A stretch of DNA of 64,000 bases from Bog-756 sp963830165 (GCA_963830165.1 CAWHKZ010000011.1:558001-622000), one strand, 5' to 3'. Shown: positions 1 through 10,254, counted from the first letter of the stretch. The notes: a model not told the origin generated them from the sequence alone. Made by a program: numbers and translations.

Positions 1-783
1 CTCGAGCACGGCGTTGACCACGGCCGGGGCGGCGCACAACAGGGTCACGCCGTGATGCTCGATCCGGCGCAGGATCTCCGGCCCGTCGACCTTGCGCAGC
101 GCCACCTGGGTCACCCCCATGGCGGCCGTGGTCCACGGCATGCCCCAGCCGTTGGCGTGGAACATGGGGAGGGTGTGGAGGTAGACGTCCCGATCCGAGA
201 CGCCGACGTGCCAGCCGAAGACGGCGGCGTTGACCCAGCAGTTGCGGTGGGTGAGCTGCACCCCTTTCGGCCGGGCGGTGGTGCCCGACGTGTAGTTGAT
301 GGTGGCCGTGGCCGACTCGTCGGCGTCCCAGGGGACCGGCTCCGTGCCGGTCACGAACAGCTCGGCGTCGCTGTCCGACCCGAGCACGTAGCGCCGCTCG
401 GGGCCGATGCCGGCCAGGGCCTCGTCGAGCTCGGGGTCGACGAGCAGCACCGACGCGCCCGAATGGCCGAGGATGTAGTCGACCTCGGCCCGGGCCAGCC
501 GGAAGTTGACCGGCACCAGGATCCGCCCCCAGCCCGACACCCCGAAGAACGACGTGAGCAGGCGGGCCGAGTTGTGCGACACGATGGCCACGCGCTCCCC
601 GGGGGCGATGCCCAGCCGGTCGAGCCCGGCCGCCTGGGCCCGGGCCCGGTCGGCCAGCTGGGCGAAGGTCAGCGGGCCCCACGGCTCGGCCGGCTGGTCG
701 GGCTCGTCGATCAGGGCCACCCGGTCCGGGTAGGTGGTCTCGGCCCGGTCGAGGAACTGACGGACGTTGAACTGGACCTGCAT
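1..783 (-). CDS. Acyl-CoA synthetase (AMP-forming), N-terminal 261 residues, truncated by the window edge
   Basis: The visible part is the N-terminal half of the adenylate-forming (ANL) fold, which activates a carboxylic acid with ATP and then forms a CoA thioester. The P-loop-like signature TSGTTARPKG lies near residue 167, followed by a His/Trp-rich stretch (LPMFHANGWG) typical of medium/long-chain fatty acyl-CoA synthetases. The start ATG at 783 gives MQVQFNVRQFLDRA, the usual N-terminus of this family. The C-terminal domain with the catalytic lysine lies outside the window, so the substrate cannot be judged. It is transcribed away from the dehydrogenase gene at 950. Confidence 0.9.
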   Translation of the reverse strand, partial: MQVQFNVRQFLDRAETTYPDRVALIDEPDQPAEPWGPLTFAQLADRARAQAAGLDRLGIAPGERVAIVSHNSARLLTSFFGVSGWGRILVPVNFRLARAEVDYILGHSGASVLLVDPELDEALAGIGPERRYVLGSDSDAELFVTGTEPVPWDADESATATINYTSGTTARPKGVQLTHRNCWVNAAVFGWHVGVSDRDVYLHTLPMFHANGWGMPWTTAAMGVTQVALRKVDGPEILRRIEHHGVTLLCAAPAVVNAVLE

Positions 784-949
784 GGCGACCCCCTGGCTCC
801 GCTGTGGCCCTCCAATCTAGGCACAGCCGGCCGCGCTCCCCGTGGCGACAGTGGCCCGGTAGCGGCCGGGCGTTGGGCGTGGCACCGCTCCGCCGGTTCG
901 CCACGGCGGCGACGGGCCACGACCGGGCGGCCCTCGCTAAGGTTCCCGC

Positions 950-1870
950 ATGACCCCGCCCCGCGTGGCCGTCGGCCCGTTCCCGTCCGAATTCGCCACC
1001 GACGCCGTGCGGGAGGGCGGTGGGGAGGTCGTCGACCTGGCCGACGGCCCCGACAGCCTGGTGTGGCTCGACCCCGGCGACGTCGACGGCCTCACGACGT
1101 GGCTGTCCAAGGTGCCCGACGCCCGGTGGGTCCAGCTGCCCTTCGCCGGCGTGGAGCGGGTGGCGGCGGCCGGCCTCCTGGACGACGCCCGCATCTGGAC
1201 GTGCGCCAAGGGTGCCTACGCCGAGCCGGTGGCCGAGCACGCCCTCGCCCTGGCGCTCGCCGGCCTGCGCCACCTGCCGGCCCGGGTGGAGGCCCGGTCC
1301 TGGGGCATCCCGGCCGGCACCAGCCTGTACGACCAGAAGGTGACGATCGTGGGCGGCGGCGGGATCGCCACGTCGCTGCTGGAGCAGCTGGCCCCGTTCC
1401 GGGTGGAGGCGACCGTGGTCCGGCGCACCCCCGACCCGGTGGCGGGGGCGGCGCGGGTGGTGCCCGTCGAGCGGCTGCACGACGCCCTCGTCGACCCGTT
1501 GGTGGTGGTGCTGGCCCTCGCCCTGACCCCGGCCACGACGGGCATCATCGGGCGGGCCGAGCTGGCGGCGATGCCGGCGACGGCGTGGCTCGTCAACGTG
1601 GCCCGCGGCGGGCACGTGGACACCGATGCCCTGGTGGAGGCGCTGCGGGCGGGCTCGATCGCCGGCGCGGCGCTCGACGTCACCGACCCCGAGCCGCTGC
1701 CCGACGGCCACCCGCTGTGGGACCTGCCCAACTGCATCGTGACCCCGCACACCGCCGACACCATCGAGATGGTGGTGCCGCTGCTGGCCGAGCGGATCCG
1801 GACGAACGTCCGCCGCCTGACCGACGGCGAGCCCCTGGTGGGCCGCGTCGACGCCGGGGCGGGCTACTAG
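950..1870 (+). CDS. D-isomer-specific 2-hydroxyacid dehydrogenase, 306 aa
   Basis: NAD(P)-dependent oxidoreductase of the D-2-hydroxyacid dehydrogenase family, which interconverts 2-hydroxy acids and 2-keto acids. A Rossmann glycine motif (GGGGIATSL) is near residue 136. The family Arg-Glu-His residues appear as NVARGG, DPEPLPDG and TPHTAD at about residues 220, 248 and 267. At 306 aa it is slightly shorter than typical members (310-330 aa). The ATG at 950 is the first in-frame start and the upstream stretch is the divergent promoter region shared with the acyl-CoA synthetase. The substrate cannot be assigned from sequence. Confidence 0.88.
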   Translation: MTPPRVAVGPFPSEFATDAVREGGGEVVDLADGPDSLVWLDPGDVDGLTTWLSKVPDARWVQLPFAGVERVAAAGLLDDARIWTCAKGAYAEPVAEHALALALAGLRHLPARVEARSWGIPAGTSLYDQKVTIVGGGGIATSLLEQLAPFRVEATVVRRTPDPVAGAARVVPVERLHDALVDPLVVVLALALTPATTGIIGRAELAAMPATAWLVNVARGGHVDTDALVEALRAGSIAGAALDVTDPEPLPDGHPLWDLPNCIVTPHTADTIEMVVPLLAERIRTNVRRLTDGEPLVGRVDAGAGY

Positions 1871-1878
1871 GCCCGGGC

Positions 1879-2625
1879 CTACGAGGGGATGCGGTTGCCC
1901 ACCGGTGTGTATCGGTAGCCGTAGCCGCGGATGGCCTCGAGGACGTCCTTGAACTCGTCCTGCCAGCCCAGCTTGCGACGCAGGCGCAGGACGGTGAACT
2001 TGACCCGCTCCGGCCCGATGCCGAACGGGTCGTTCCACACCTGCTCGAGGAGCTGCTGGGTGGCGAGGGCCTGGCCGGGGTGGCGCACGAAGGTCTGGAG
2101 GAGCTGGAACTCGAGCTTGGTGAGGCCGACGACCTCGCCGTCGACGCGGACCTCGCGCGCCGGCCAGTCGACCTCGAGGTTGCCGTCGCGGTAGACGGTG
2201 GGCTCCTCGGTGCCGGCCGGAGCCGCAGCCTGGCTGCGCCGCAGCAGCGCCTGGATGCGGGCCCCGAGCTCCTGGACCCCGAAGGGCTTGGTCAGGTAGT
2301 CGTCGGCGCCGGCCGTGAGACCGCGTACCTTGTCCTGCTCGAGGTCGTGGGCGGTCAGGATGAGCACGGGCACCTCGGACAGGTCACGGATGCGCTCCAG
2401 CACCTCCCAGCCGTCCATCTCGGGCAGGCCGATGTCGAGGACGACCAGGTTGGGCCGTTCCTCGAAGAAGTTGCGCAGGCCGTTGCGGCCGTCGCTGGCC
2501 ACCACCCCCGTGCCGTGCTGCTTGGCGACCACGCGCCGGACGGCCTCGGCGATCGAGGGGTCGTCCTCGATGATCAGGACCCGTGTCGTGCCGGCCACCT
2601 GGTCGGTGCTCAAGGCTGTGGTCAT
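1879..2625 (-). CDS. OmpR/PhoB-family response regulator, 248 aa
   Basis: Cytoplasmic transcription factor with an N-terminal receiver domain (about residues 14-130) and a C-terminal winged helix (about 150-243). The acidic pocket EDD is at residues 20-22, the phospho-acceptor is Asp64 in VVLDIGLPEMDG, and the conserved Lys sits in YLTKPFG. The ATG overlaps the TGA of the sensor kinase gene (ATGA at 2622-2625), so the two are translationally coupled and almost certainly cognate. The C-terminus reads RGYGYRYTP, typical of the family. Target genes are not evident from the window. Confidence 0.95.
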   Translation of the reverse strand: MTTALSTDQVAGTTRVLIIEDDPSIAEAVRRVVAKQHGTGVVASDGRNGLRNFFEERPNLVVLDIGLPEMDGWEVLERIRDLSEVPVLILTAHDLEQDKVRGLTAGADDYLTKPFGVQELGARIQALLRRSQAAAPAGTEEPTVYRDGNLEVDWPAREVRVDGEVVGLTKLEFQLLQTFVRHPGQALATQQLLEQVWNDPFGIGPERVKFTVLRLRRKLGWQDEFKDVLEAIRGYGYRYTPVGNRIPS

Positions 2626-5600
2626 CTCTGCTGCTCCTTGCTGTGTACGTCGAATCGCTCGTCGGCGCCAGGTACGTCCTGCCCGCCCACGGAGGACTGG
2701 GCGCCCACCGGCAGCAGGTCCTCACAGGTTGTATCGGCCCCATCGGCCCGGCCTTGAGCCTCGAGTTCGTTCCGGGCCCGGGCGACGGCGAGCGACGGCA
2801 GCCGGACCCGCACCGTGGTGCCCTGGCCGGGGGCCGAATCGAGGGAGAGGGAGCCGCCGTGGTGCTCCACGATGGCCTGGACGATGGCGAGGCCCAGACC
2901 CGTCCCCGGGATGACCTCCTGGGTCGCCTCCGCGCCCCGGAAGAACCGGCCGAACACGGCCTCCTGCTCGTCGCTGGGGATCCCGATGCCGGTGTCGGAC
3001 ACCGACAGCACGACCGAACTGGTCGACACCGAGGTCGAGACCAGGATGCGCCCGCCGGGAGGCGTGAACTTGATGGCGTTGGTCACGAGGTTGAGCAGCA
3101 GGCGCTCGAGCTGGAGCTCGTCGCCCAACACCATGGCCCGGTCCCCGCTGGTCCGGGCGGTGAGCGTGATCGACTTCGCCCCGGCGGTGGGCAGCAGCGA
3201 CTCGCACACCTCCGTGTTCAGCGGGTCGACGTCGACCGGCACCAGATGGATGTCGTAGACGGCCGAGTTGAGGTGGGAGAGGGTCAGGATGTCCTCGATC
3301 AGCACCGAGAGCCGGACGCTGTTCTTCTCGATGATCTCGAGCATCCGGTCGTCGTCGGGGGTGATCGTGTCGGCGTCCCGCAGCAGCTCGGTGTAGGCGC
3401 GGATGGACGTGAGCGGCGTGCGCAGCTCGTGGGAGAAGGTGGACAGGAACTCGCTCTTGGCCCGGTCCAGGTCCTGCAGCTGGCGGACCAGCTCGAGCTG
3501 GCGGGCGTAGAGGTGGGCCTGGACGATGGCCCGGCCGAGGTCGGCGCCGACGGAGTCGATGAGGGCGATGTCGTCCTCGTTCCACTCGGACACACCGCGC
3601 TCCATGCCGAGCCCGAGGAGGGCGAGCAGGTTGCCGTCGCCGTCGTGGACGGGCGAGAGGACCCAGGCGACGTAGCCGCTGGTGTTGGCGAAGGCCGGCT
3701 CGTCGCCGCCGTCGGGCGAGTCGGGCAGGTGGGAGACGTCGGCCAGGGCCAGGGTGCCCTTGCGGGCGGCCGCGCCGTCGAGGAAGCGGCGGTTGCCGTC
3801 GACCAGGACCAGCGGGCTGTCGTCGCAGCCGGCGAGCCGGTCGGGATGCCACACGGTCGGGACCGCCGTGAACTCGCCCGCCCCGTCCGCGGTGTAGATG
3901 ACCACCACGTCGACGTCGAGCACGTGGCCCACCGTGGCGGCGATCTCGGTGAGGGTGGAGTCCAGGTCCACCCCCTCGAGATCGGTCGACCCGATGCGTG
4001 ACGACAGGATGCGCATGCGCTCGTGCATGTCCTGGCGCCGCCGGTGGGCCTGGTCGATCTCCTCGTGGGCGGCGATGAGGGCCACCGTGCGCTCCTCCAC
4101 GAGACGGGACAGCTCGCCCCGGTGCCTGCGGAGCTCGCCCGCGGCCACGTCGAGGGCCAGGGCCGCCCGCACCGCCTCGCTCTGCATGCTGTTGAAGCTG
4201 GCGGCCATCTGGCCGAACTCGTCGTCCGTCCGCACGACGACCGGGGTGGCCGTGACCTGGGCGTGGGCCCGGTCGAGGTCGTCGCCGGCCATGGCCTCCA
4301 TGGCCAGCGTGAGCTGGGTCAGGGTGCCCTCGGCCAGGCCCTGGGCGGCCGCCTGGACCTGTTTGGCCGTCTGGGCGATCATGCCCGGCAGGACGAGGCC
4401 GACCGAGATGGTGAGCAGCCCGACCACCACGAAGACGTCCTTCAGCATGGCCACGAGTGCCGCGTTGCCCGGGGTCACGTGGTCCACCGCGATCAGGTAG
4501 CCGAACCCGTCGAGGACGAGCACCACCAGCATGGCGCCGGTGAGCTTCACGTAGATCGAGCGCTTCAGCGCCCGGGCCCCCGACCGCCTCCGGTCCCCGC
4601 GGACCCGCCAGGCGTAGGCCAGCGAGCCGGAGAAGGCCAGCACCAGGCCGAAGATCACGATGGGCAGCCCGTACTGCTCGAAGCCCAGGACGGTGGTGAG
4701 CAGCCACACCACGGCCGCCACCACCCCGAGGATGATCGAGGCGTCGTGGGCCCGGTAGGAGCGGGGGCGGTCGGGCTCGTTGCGCCGCAGCAGCCACACG
4801 GCCACGCTGGGCAGGGCGATCCCGATCAGGTAGGTCAGGTTGGCCGCCGCCACCAACGAGATCGGGTCGCCCAGCAGGAGGAAGGCGGTCGACGCCGCCG
4901 CGGTGGCGAGGATGGCCACCACGGGGGCGTCGGTGCGGCGGCTGCGGTAGCCGATCGTGCGGGGGAGGAGGCCGTCCTCGGCCAGCTGGGAGAGCGTGCG
5001 CGACGCCCCCGACAGCGGCTGGAGCGTCCCGCAGAACATGTTGAAGCAGACGAATCCGACGGCCGCGGCCTTGGCCAGGCCGCCGAGCAGCGGGGCGTAG
5101 GTGGGACCGAGCACGGCGGCGAGGTTCCCCTCGAGTGGACCGGCGCCGAGCGACCCGAGCCACACGACCGGGATGAGCACGAAGAACACACTGGCCATGC
5201 CGCCGCTGAACCACATGGCCGCCGGGTGGTCGTGGGCGGGGTCCTTCATCTCACCGATGTGGCAGGCGGCCGCCTCGAAGGCGGGGGCGGCGAACCCGAT
5301 CAGGTAGAGCCCGGCCATGACGCTCGTGAGGTGACCGAACGCGCCGCCGAACGGCGAGTTCAGGTGGAAGTCGAACGCCCGGTGCCAGCCCACGTGACCG
5401 GCGAGCACCGGGATCAGCCCCGAGGCGAGGGCGAGGGTGAAGGCGATCAGGGCCACGGGTTTGGCCACGCGGCACCGCCCAGCGCAGGCCGCACAGGTTG
5501 ACGGCCGTGAAGGTGGCCACGACGAGCGCGGCCATGAGCTTCACCGGGACGTCGGGCAGGTACCACTGGTGGATGGCCTCCGCCGAGAAGATGGCCGTCA

Positions 5601-6000
5601 GGCCGCACGTCGGCACCCAGCCCCACCAGTAGCAGACGCCGGTCAGGTTGGCGAGGACGGCGCTGTAGGGACGGAAGGCCTCGGCGCAGGTCGCGGCGAT
5701 GCCGCCGACCCGGTTGGGGAACATGCAGGTCAGCTCGATCCAGCCGGGCGCGGCCATGTAGCTGAGCACCAGCCCGAGGGCGAGCAGGGGGACGGCCATG
5801 GTCCCCTGGGCGAGGAGGAGGGCGCCGATCAGGAAGATGGACTGGTTGGAGCCGCCGAGGGCCAGGGCGCTCGCCCCCACCCAGGTGATGGTCCGCGGGT
5901 GGGGCCGGGGGCCGTCGGGCGCGGCCGGCGAGCCGCCGGCCGGGAGCGCGTCGGGTGCCGCCGTCTCCGGTGGCGTCCTCACGGTGCGGTGTGGGCTCAT
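2622..6000 (-). CDS. APC-family amino-acid permease fused to a sensor histidine kinase; one frameshift near 5471
   Basis: After one correction this is a single protein of about 1125 aa. The first 480 or so residues form an APC-superfamily permease with about a dozen membrane segments. They are followed by two further hydrophobic segments, a linker with predicted coiled coil, a GAF-like domain (about 660-830), and a HisKA/HATPase core: FSHELRTPL near residue 855, NLVTNAIKFTPPGG near 971, DTGIGIP near 1001 and GTGLGLAIV near 1031. The frame changes where RWAV should continue as RVAKPVAL; the read has one extra base in GCGG at about 5471. ATG at 6000 is preceded by an AAGG ribosome site. The architecture parallels the transporter-kinase CbrA, although CbrA carries a different transporter family. 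Whether it transports, senses, or both is unknown. Confidence 0.85.
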
Positions 6001-6271
6001 CTCGACCTTCGTGCCGATCCTCGGTGCGCGGGCGCAGGCGCCACGCCGGCCCGATCGGGCGCGGTGGCGTGCGCTCCACCTGGGGTATCGGCGGTGCGGG
6101 TGGGCGCCTTGAGGAGGGTCGTCGGGCCGGCGAGGGGGCGGATCGGGGGAGCGGCCCGGCGAGGGGCGTGCGGTCCCGCGGCTCCGATGGCCGGGCGGGA
6201 CGGTGTCACACCCGCCGTCCACACTGTGCGGACACCGGCTGACCGGATCAGCCCACCGAGGAGGCGACACC

Positions 6272-6637
6272 GTGACGCACGAGACGATGAACCAGCACCG
6301 GTCGGACGGTCGCGGACCGGTGCCCGGCGGCGATCCGGCGGGCGTGGTGGTGCCGCTGCCCGTCCACCCCGGCCGGAGGCCCGGCCACCGGACGGGCGAC
6401 AGGTCCGCCGTGGGGCCGGCGGCAGCGGCCGGCACCGGCGCCTTCACGATCGACTGCGCCGACTGTGCGCACCGCGACACGCCGGTCTGCGGCGACTGCG
6501 TCGTCTCCTTCATCGTGGGACGCGAGCTCGACGACGCCCTCGTGGTGGACGCCGACGAGGCCCGTGCCGTGCGGCTGCTGGAGCGGGCCGGACTGGTGCC
6601 CGGCATGCGCCACCAGTCCCGGGCCAGCGGACTGTAG
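6272..6637 (+). CDS. Conserved actinobacterial Cys-rich protein, 121 aa, function unknown
   Basis: A small soluble protein. Its first half is low-complexity and Pro/Gly/Arg-rich. Its second half carries a conserved core, FTIDCADCAHRDTPVCGDC, with four cysteines in two CxxC pairs, followed by FIVGRELDDALVVDADEA. The four cysteines suggest a structural zinc or an iron-sulfur site, but no enzyme family is recognised. GTG at 6272 follows a strong GAGGAGG ribosome site seven bases upstream, which favours it over the longer reading from 6203. It sits just before queG on the same strand. Confidence 0.8.
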   Translation: MTHETMNQHRSDGRGPVPGGDPAGVVVPLPVHPGRRPGHRTGDRSAVGPAAAAGTGAFTIDCADCAHRDTPVCGDCVVSFIVGRELDDALVVDADEARAVRLLERAGLVPGMRHQSRASGL

Positions 6638-6731
6638 GACCGTCCCCACCTTCCGCCGGCCACCGCCCGCCACGCTCCGGACCCACCGCCCGGGACACCG
6701 ACGGCCCTCCCGGGCCGTGCAACCATAGGGT

Positions 6732-7859
6732 GTGCCCGCTCCCGAGGTGACCGACCCGTCGTCCGTGACCGACGGCGACCTCGCCCGTCTCGGGCGCACC
6801 CTGGTCGCGCTGGGCTCCGGGGCCGGCCTGGCCGCGGTCGGGATCGCCGGGGCCGAGCCCTTCGACGACGTCCGCGCCGTGCTCGAGTCCCGCCGCCGGG
6901 ACGGCCTCCACGGCGGCATGCAGTTCACGTACCGCAACCCCGCCCGCTCCACCGACCCGGACCGGATCCTCGCCGGGGCCCGCTCGCTGGTCGTCGGCGC
7001 CCTCGGGTACCTGCGGGCCGAGCCTCCCGGCACGGCTGCACCGTCGGGGCCGACAGGTGCCGTCGCCCGCTACGCCCGCGGCGACCACTACGCCGCGCTG
7101 CGTGCCGCACTCGGGCGGATCGCCGACCACCTGGCGGCCGAGGGGTGGCGGGCCCGGGTCGTCGTCGACGACAACGCGCTGGTCGACCGGGCCGCCGCCC
7201 AGCGGGCCGGACTCGGCTGGTACGGCCGCAACACGCTCCTCCTCCTGCCCGGGCTCGGCTCGTGGTTCGTGCTCGGCTCGGTGGTGACCGACGCCCCGCT
7301 CGAACCGACGCCGGCCGTCGGCCCGTCGGCCCCGGCCGAGGGCTGCTCGTCCTGCCGGCGCTGCATGGCGGCGTGTCCGACGGGGGCCCTGGTGGCCGAC
7401 GGCGTCCTCGACGCCCGGCGCTGCCTGGCCTGGCTGGCCCAGGCCCCCGGTCCCTTCCCGGTGGAGTTCCGGGTCGCCCTCGGCCGCCGCATCTACGGCT
7501 GCGACGACTGCCAGCAGGTCTGCCCCGTCAACCGGGCGGGGGCCCGCCGCCACCCGCCGCCGGACGGGACCGGAGCCGGAGCCGACGTCGACCTGCTCGG
7601 CCTGCTGGCCGCGTCCGACGCCGAACTCCTCGAGACCCACGGCCGGTGGTACATCGCCGAGCGCGACCCCCGATACCTGCGGCGCAACGCCCTAGTGGCG
7701 CTGGGCAACGTGGGCGACGGCGCCGACCCGGCCACGGCCGACACCCTGGCCCGGTACGCCTCCGGCGACGACGGGCTGCTGGCCGAACACGCGCGCTGGG
7801 CCCTCGACCGGCTGGGGAGCCGCACCCCGGCCGCGGCCGACCGCGGTGCCCCGGCGTGA
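6732..7859 (+). CDS. queG: Epoxyqueuosine reductase QueG, 375 aa
   Basis: Catalyses the last step of queuosine synthesis, reducing epoxyqueuosine to queuosine in tRNA, with cobalamin and two 4Fe-4S clusters. The two cluster-binding motifs are visible: CSSCRRCMAACP at about residues 205-216 and CDDCQQVCP at about 257-265. The family segment GWYGRNTLLL precedes them, and the C-terminus carries HEAT-like helices (YLRRNALVALGNVGD). GTG at 6732 is the first plausible start. Its TGA overlaps the GTG of the next gene (GTGA at 7856-7859). Because the enzyme uses B12, it fits the other cobalamin features of this window. Confidence 0.94.
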   Translation: MPAPEVTDPSSVTDGDLARLGRTLVALGSGAGLAAVGIAGAEPFDDVRAVLESRRRDGLHGGMQFTYRNPARSTDPDRILAGARSLVVGALGYLRAEPPGTAAPSGPTGAVARYARGDHYAALRAALGRIADHLAAEGWRARVVVDDNALVDRAAAQRAGLGWYGRNTLLLLPGLGSWFVLGSVVTDAPLEPTPAVGPSAPAEGCSSCRRCMAACPTGALVADGVLDARRCLAWLAQAPGPFPVEFRVALGRRIYGCDDCQQVCPVNRAGARRHPPPDGTGAGADVDLLGLLAASDAELLETHGRWYIAERDPRYLRRNALVALGNVGDGADPATADTLARYASGDDGLLAEHARWALDRLGSRTPAAADRGAPA

Positions 7860-8998
7860 CCCACCTCCTCGTCACCAACGACTTCCCACCCAAGGTGGGC
7901 GGCATCCAGGCCTACCTGTGGGAGCTGTGGCGGAGGCTCGACCCGGACAGCTTCGCCGTGCTCACCGCCTCGTCCGACCCGGCGGCGGCCGCCTTCGACG
8001 CCGAGCAGGCGGCCCGGGGGATCCGCATCGAGCGGGTGCCGTCGAGGATCCTCCTGCCCACCCCGGGCCTGGTGCGGCGCATCCGCCGCTCGGCCGAGCG
8101 GGTCGGCGCCGACCTGGTGGTCATCGACCCGGCGTTCCCCCTGGCGATGGTCGGCCCGCGCCTCGGGATCCCCTACGCCGTCCTGCTGCACGGCGCCGAG
8201 GTGGCCATCCCGGGCCGCCTCCCGGGCAGCCGGCCGGTCCTGGCCCGCATCGTCCGCGGGTCCCGGCTGGTCGTCTCGGCCGGCGGCTACCCGGCGGCCG
8301 AGGCCCGGCGGGCCGTCCGGGGCCGGGGCATGCCGCCGGTGGTCGAGATCCCGCCCGGTGTGGACCTCGACCGCTTCACCCCGCTCGGGGCCGACGAGCG
8401 GGCCCGGGCCCGGGCCGACCTCGGGCTGCCCGTCCACGGCCCCCTCGTGGTGAGCGTCAGCCGACTGGTGCCCCGCAAGGGGATGGACGTGCTCATCGAC
8501 GCCTCTGCCCAGCTCTCCGCCCGTTACCCGGACCTGACCGTGGCCATCGCCGGACGGGGCCGGGACGCCGAGCGACTGGCCGGGCGGGTGGCCGAGACGG
8601 GCGCCCCGGTGCGGCTGCTCGGCGGGGTGTCCGACGCCGACCTGCCCCGGCTGGTCGGGGCGGCCGACGTCTTCGCCATGCTGTGCCGCAACCGCTGGCT
8701 CGGCCTCGAGCAGGAAGGCTTCGGCATCGTCTTCCTGGAGGCCGCGGCGGCCGGGGTGGCCCAGGTGGCCGGGGCCTCGGGCGGTGCCGGCGAGGCCGTC
8801 GAGGACGGGGTGACCGGCGTGCTCGTGCGCCGGCCGACGGAGGCGGGCGAGGTGGCCCGGGCCGTCGGGGGCCTGCTCGACGACCCGACCCGCCGCGCGG
8901 CGATGGGTCGGGCGGCCCGCAGGCGTGCGGAGGCATCCTTCGACTACGACCTGCTCGCACCTAGGCTGGGCCGGTCGCTCGGCGACGTGAACGACTGA
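7856..8998 (+). CDS. GT-B glycosyltransferase, family 4, PimB-like, 380 aa
   Basis: Retaining glycosyltransferase of the GT4 family. The N-terminal domain opens with TNDFPPKVGGIQAYLWEL, typical of phosphatidylinositol mannosyltransferases. The C-terminal donor-binding domain has VSRLVPRKGMDVLI near residue 200 and EQEGFGIVFLEAAAAG near 287, holding the EX7E motif. This motif context is close to actinobacterial PimB/MgtA enzymes that add mannose from GDP-mannose to lipid acceptors; the exact acceptor is inference. The GTG start overlaps the queG stop, so translation is coupled although the functions are unrelated. Confidence 0.85.
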   Translation: MTHLLVTNDFPPKVGGIQAYLWELWRRLDPDSFAVLTASSDPAAAAFDAEQAARGIRIERVPSRILLPTPGLVRRIRRSAERVGADLVVIDPAFPLAMVGPRLGIPYAVLLHGAEVAIPGRLPGSRPVLARIVRGSRLVVSAGGYPAAEARRAVRGRGMPPVVEIPPGVDLDRFTPLGADERARARADLGLPVHGPLVVSVSRLVPRKGMDVLIDASAQLSARYPDLTVAIAGRGRDAERLAGRVAETGAPVRLLGGVSDADLPRLVGAADVFAMLCRNRWLGLEQEGFGIVFLEAAAAGVAQVAGASGGAGEAVEDGVTGVLVRRPTEAGEVARAVGGLLDDPTRRAAMGRAARRRAEASFDYDLLAPRLGRSLGDVND

Positions 8999-9043
8999 CG
9001 CCCGTGCGGGCGTCGGCAGAGCATTCGAGGAGGAGGGCCGATC

Positions 9044-9487
9044 GTGGCGGAACAAGCCACCGAGAGGATGGTCGTCTCGGCCGATCCGGCACGCTGTTTC
9101 GAGGTCAGTGCCGACATCTCCAGCTATCCGGTGTGGGCCGCCGACATCAAGGAGGTCGCCGTCGTCGAGCGCGACGCCGAGGGCCGTCCCAGTGTCGTCA
9201 CCTTCCGGGCCGCCGCCTTCGGGCGCAGCACCAGCTACACCCTGGCGTACGACTACGCCGAGGCCCCCGGCGTCCTGGCCTGGGTGCAGACCGAGGGCGA
9301 CATCACCTCCAAGCTCGACGGGCGCTACGTCTTCGCCCCCGCACCCGGCGGCGGCACCGAGATCACCTACCACCTCGAGGTCGAGATGAAGGTGCCCCTC
9401 CCGGGCTTCATCAAGATGCGGGCCCAGAGTCGCATCATGTCGATCGCCCTGCGCGACCTGAAGGCCCGGGTCGAGTCGACGGAGTGA
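9044..9487 (+). CDS. SRPBCC (START-like) family protein, 147 aa
   Basis: A compact hydrophobic-ligand-binding fold of the polyketide cyclase/dehydrase type. It begins with TERMVVSADPARCFEVSADI and continues with the alternating strands of a helix-grip fold (YPVWAADIKEVAVVERD, then TYHLEVEMKVPLPGFI), ending in a long C-terminal helix. Such proteins bind lipids or aromatic ligands; no catalytic residues can be assigned. GTG at 9044 is preceded by a very strong GAGGAGGAGGG ribosome site. It lies between the glycosyltransferase and a flavin-dependent oxidoreductase on the same strand. Confidence 0.85.
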   Translation: MAEQATERMVVSADPARCFEVSADISSYPVWAADIKEVAVVERDAEGRPSVVTFRAAAFGRSTSYTLAYDYAEAPGVLAWVQTEGDITSKLDGRYVFAPAPGGGTEITYHLEVEMKVPLPGFIKMRAQSRIMSIALRDLKARVESTE

Positions 9488-9494
9488 CCCGTCG

Positions 9495-10187
9495 GTGAAG
9501 ATCGGCGTCACCCTCCCCCAGTTCCGCGACGAGGCCGACACCGCCCTCGACGCGGCCCGCCGGGCCGAGGCGCTCGGCATCGACGGGGTGTTCGTCTTCG
9601 ACCACCTCTGGCCCATGGGCCAGCCCGGCCGCCCGGCCCTGTCGTCCGGTCCGCTGCTCGGGGCCCTGGCCGCCGTCACCACCACGATCCACCTGGGCAC
9701 CCTGGTGGCCCGCATCGGGCTGCTGCCCGACGACGTCCTCGTCGACGTGCTGTGCGGGGTCGACGCCCTCAGCGGGGGCCGGATGATCGCCGGCATCGGG
9801 ACCGGTGACCACCTGAGCCGGGGGGAGAACGACGCCTACGGGATCCCGTTCGAGTCGGCGGAGGTCCGTCGGGCCCGCCTGGCCTCGGTGGCCACGGCGG
9901 TGGCCGGCGGCGGGACCCGGGTGTGGATCGGCGGGAGCCGACCCGAGATGGTCGCCCTGGCCCGGACGACGGGGGCCGCCGTCAACGTGTGGCAGGTCGG
10001 CGCCGACCGGGTCGGACCCCTGGTCGACCAAGGTGTCGAGGTCACCTGGGGCGGCCCGGTGGGGGACACGGTCGAGGAGGCGGGGGCCACCCTGGGGGCG
10101 GTCGCCGCGGCGGGGGCCACCTGGGCGGTGTGCGCCTGGCCGGACTCGCTCGAGGTGGTGGTCGAGGCGGCGGCGGGCGTCCGGTAG
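9495..10187 (+). CDS. LLM-class (luciferase-like) flavin-dependent oxidoreductase, 230 aa
   Basis: Bacterial-luciferase-like TIM barrel that uses reduced flavin, probably F420 or FMN. The N-terminus KIGVTLPQFRDEADTALDAA and the segment GVFVFDHLWPMG are typical of the family. Further on, RMIAGIGTGDHLSRGENDAYG and RVWIGGSRPEM match the cofactor-binding strands. At 230 aa it is shorter than usual (280-350 aa) and seems to lack some insertion helices rather than being broken, since both ends look intact. GTG at 9495 starts seven bases after the SRPBCC stop, so the two are probably co-transcribed. The substrate is unknown. Confidence 0.86.
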   Translation: MKIGVTLPQFRDEADTALDAARRAEALGIDGVFVFDHLWPMGQPGRPALSSGPLLGALAAVTTTIHLGTLVARIGLLPDDVLVDVLCGVDALSGGRMIAGIGTGDHLSRGENDAYGIPFESAEVRRARLASVATAVAGGGTRVWIGGSRPEMVALARTTGAAVNVWQVGADRVGPLVDQGVEVTWGGPVGDTVEEAGATLGAVAAAGATWAVCAWPDSLEVVVEAAAGVR

Positions 10188-10254
10188 GGGAGGGCCCCAG
10201 CAGGGACGGCCGTGCGCTGTCGGTCGCCGTCCGGGTGCGGCGCTAACCTTGGGC

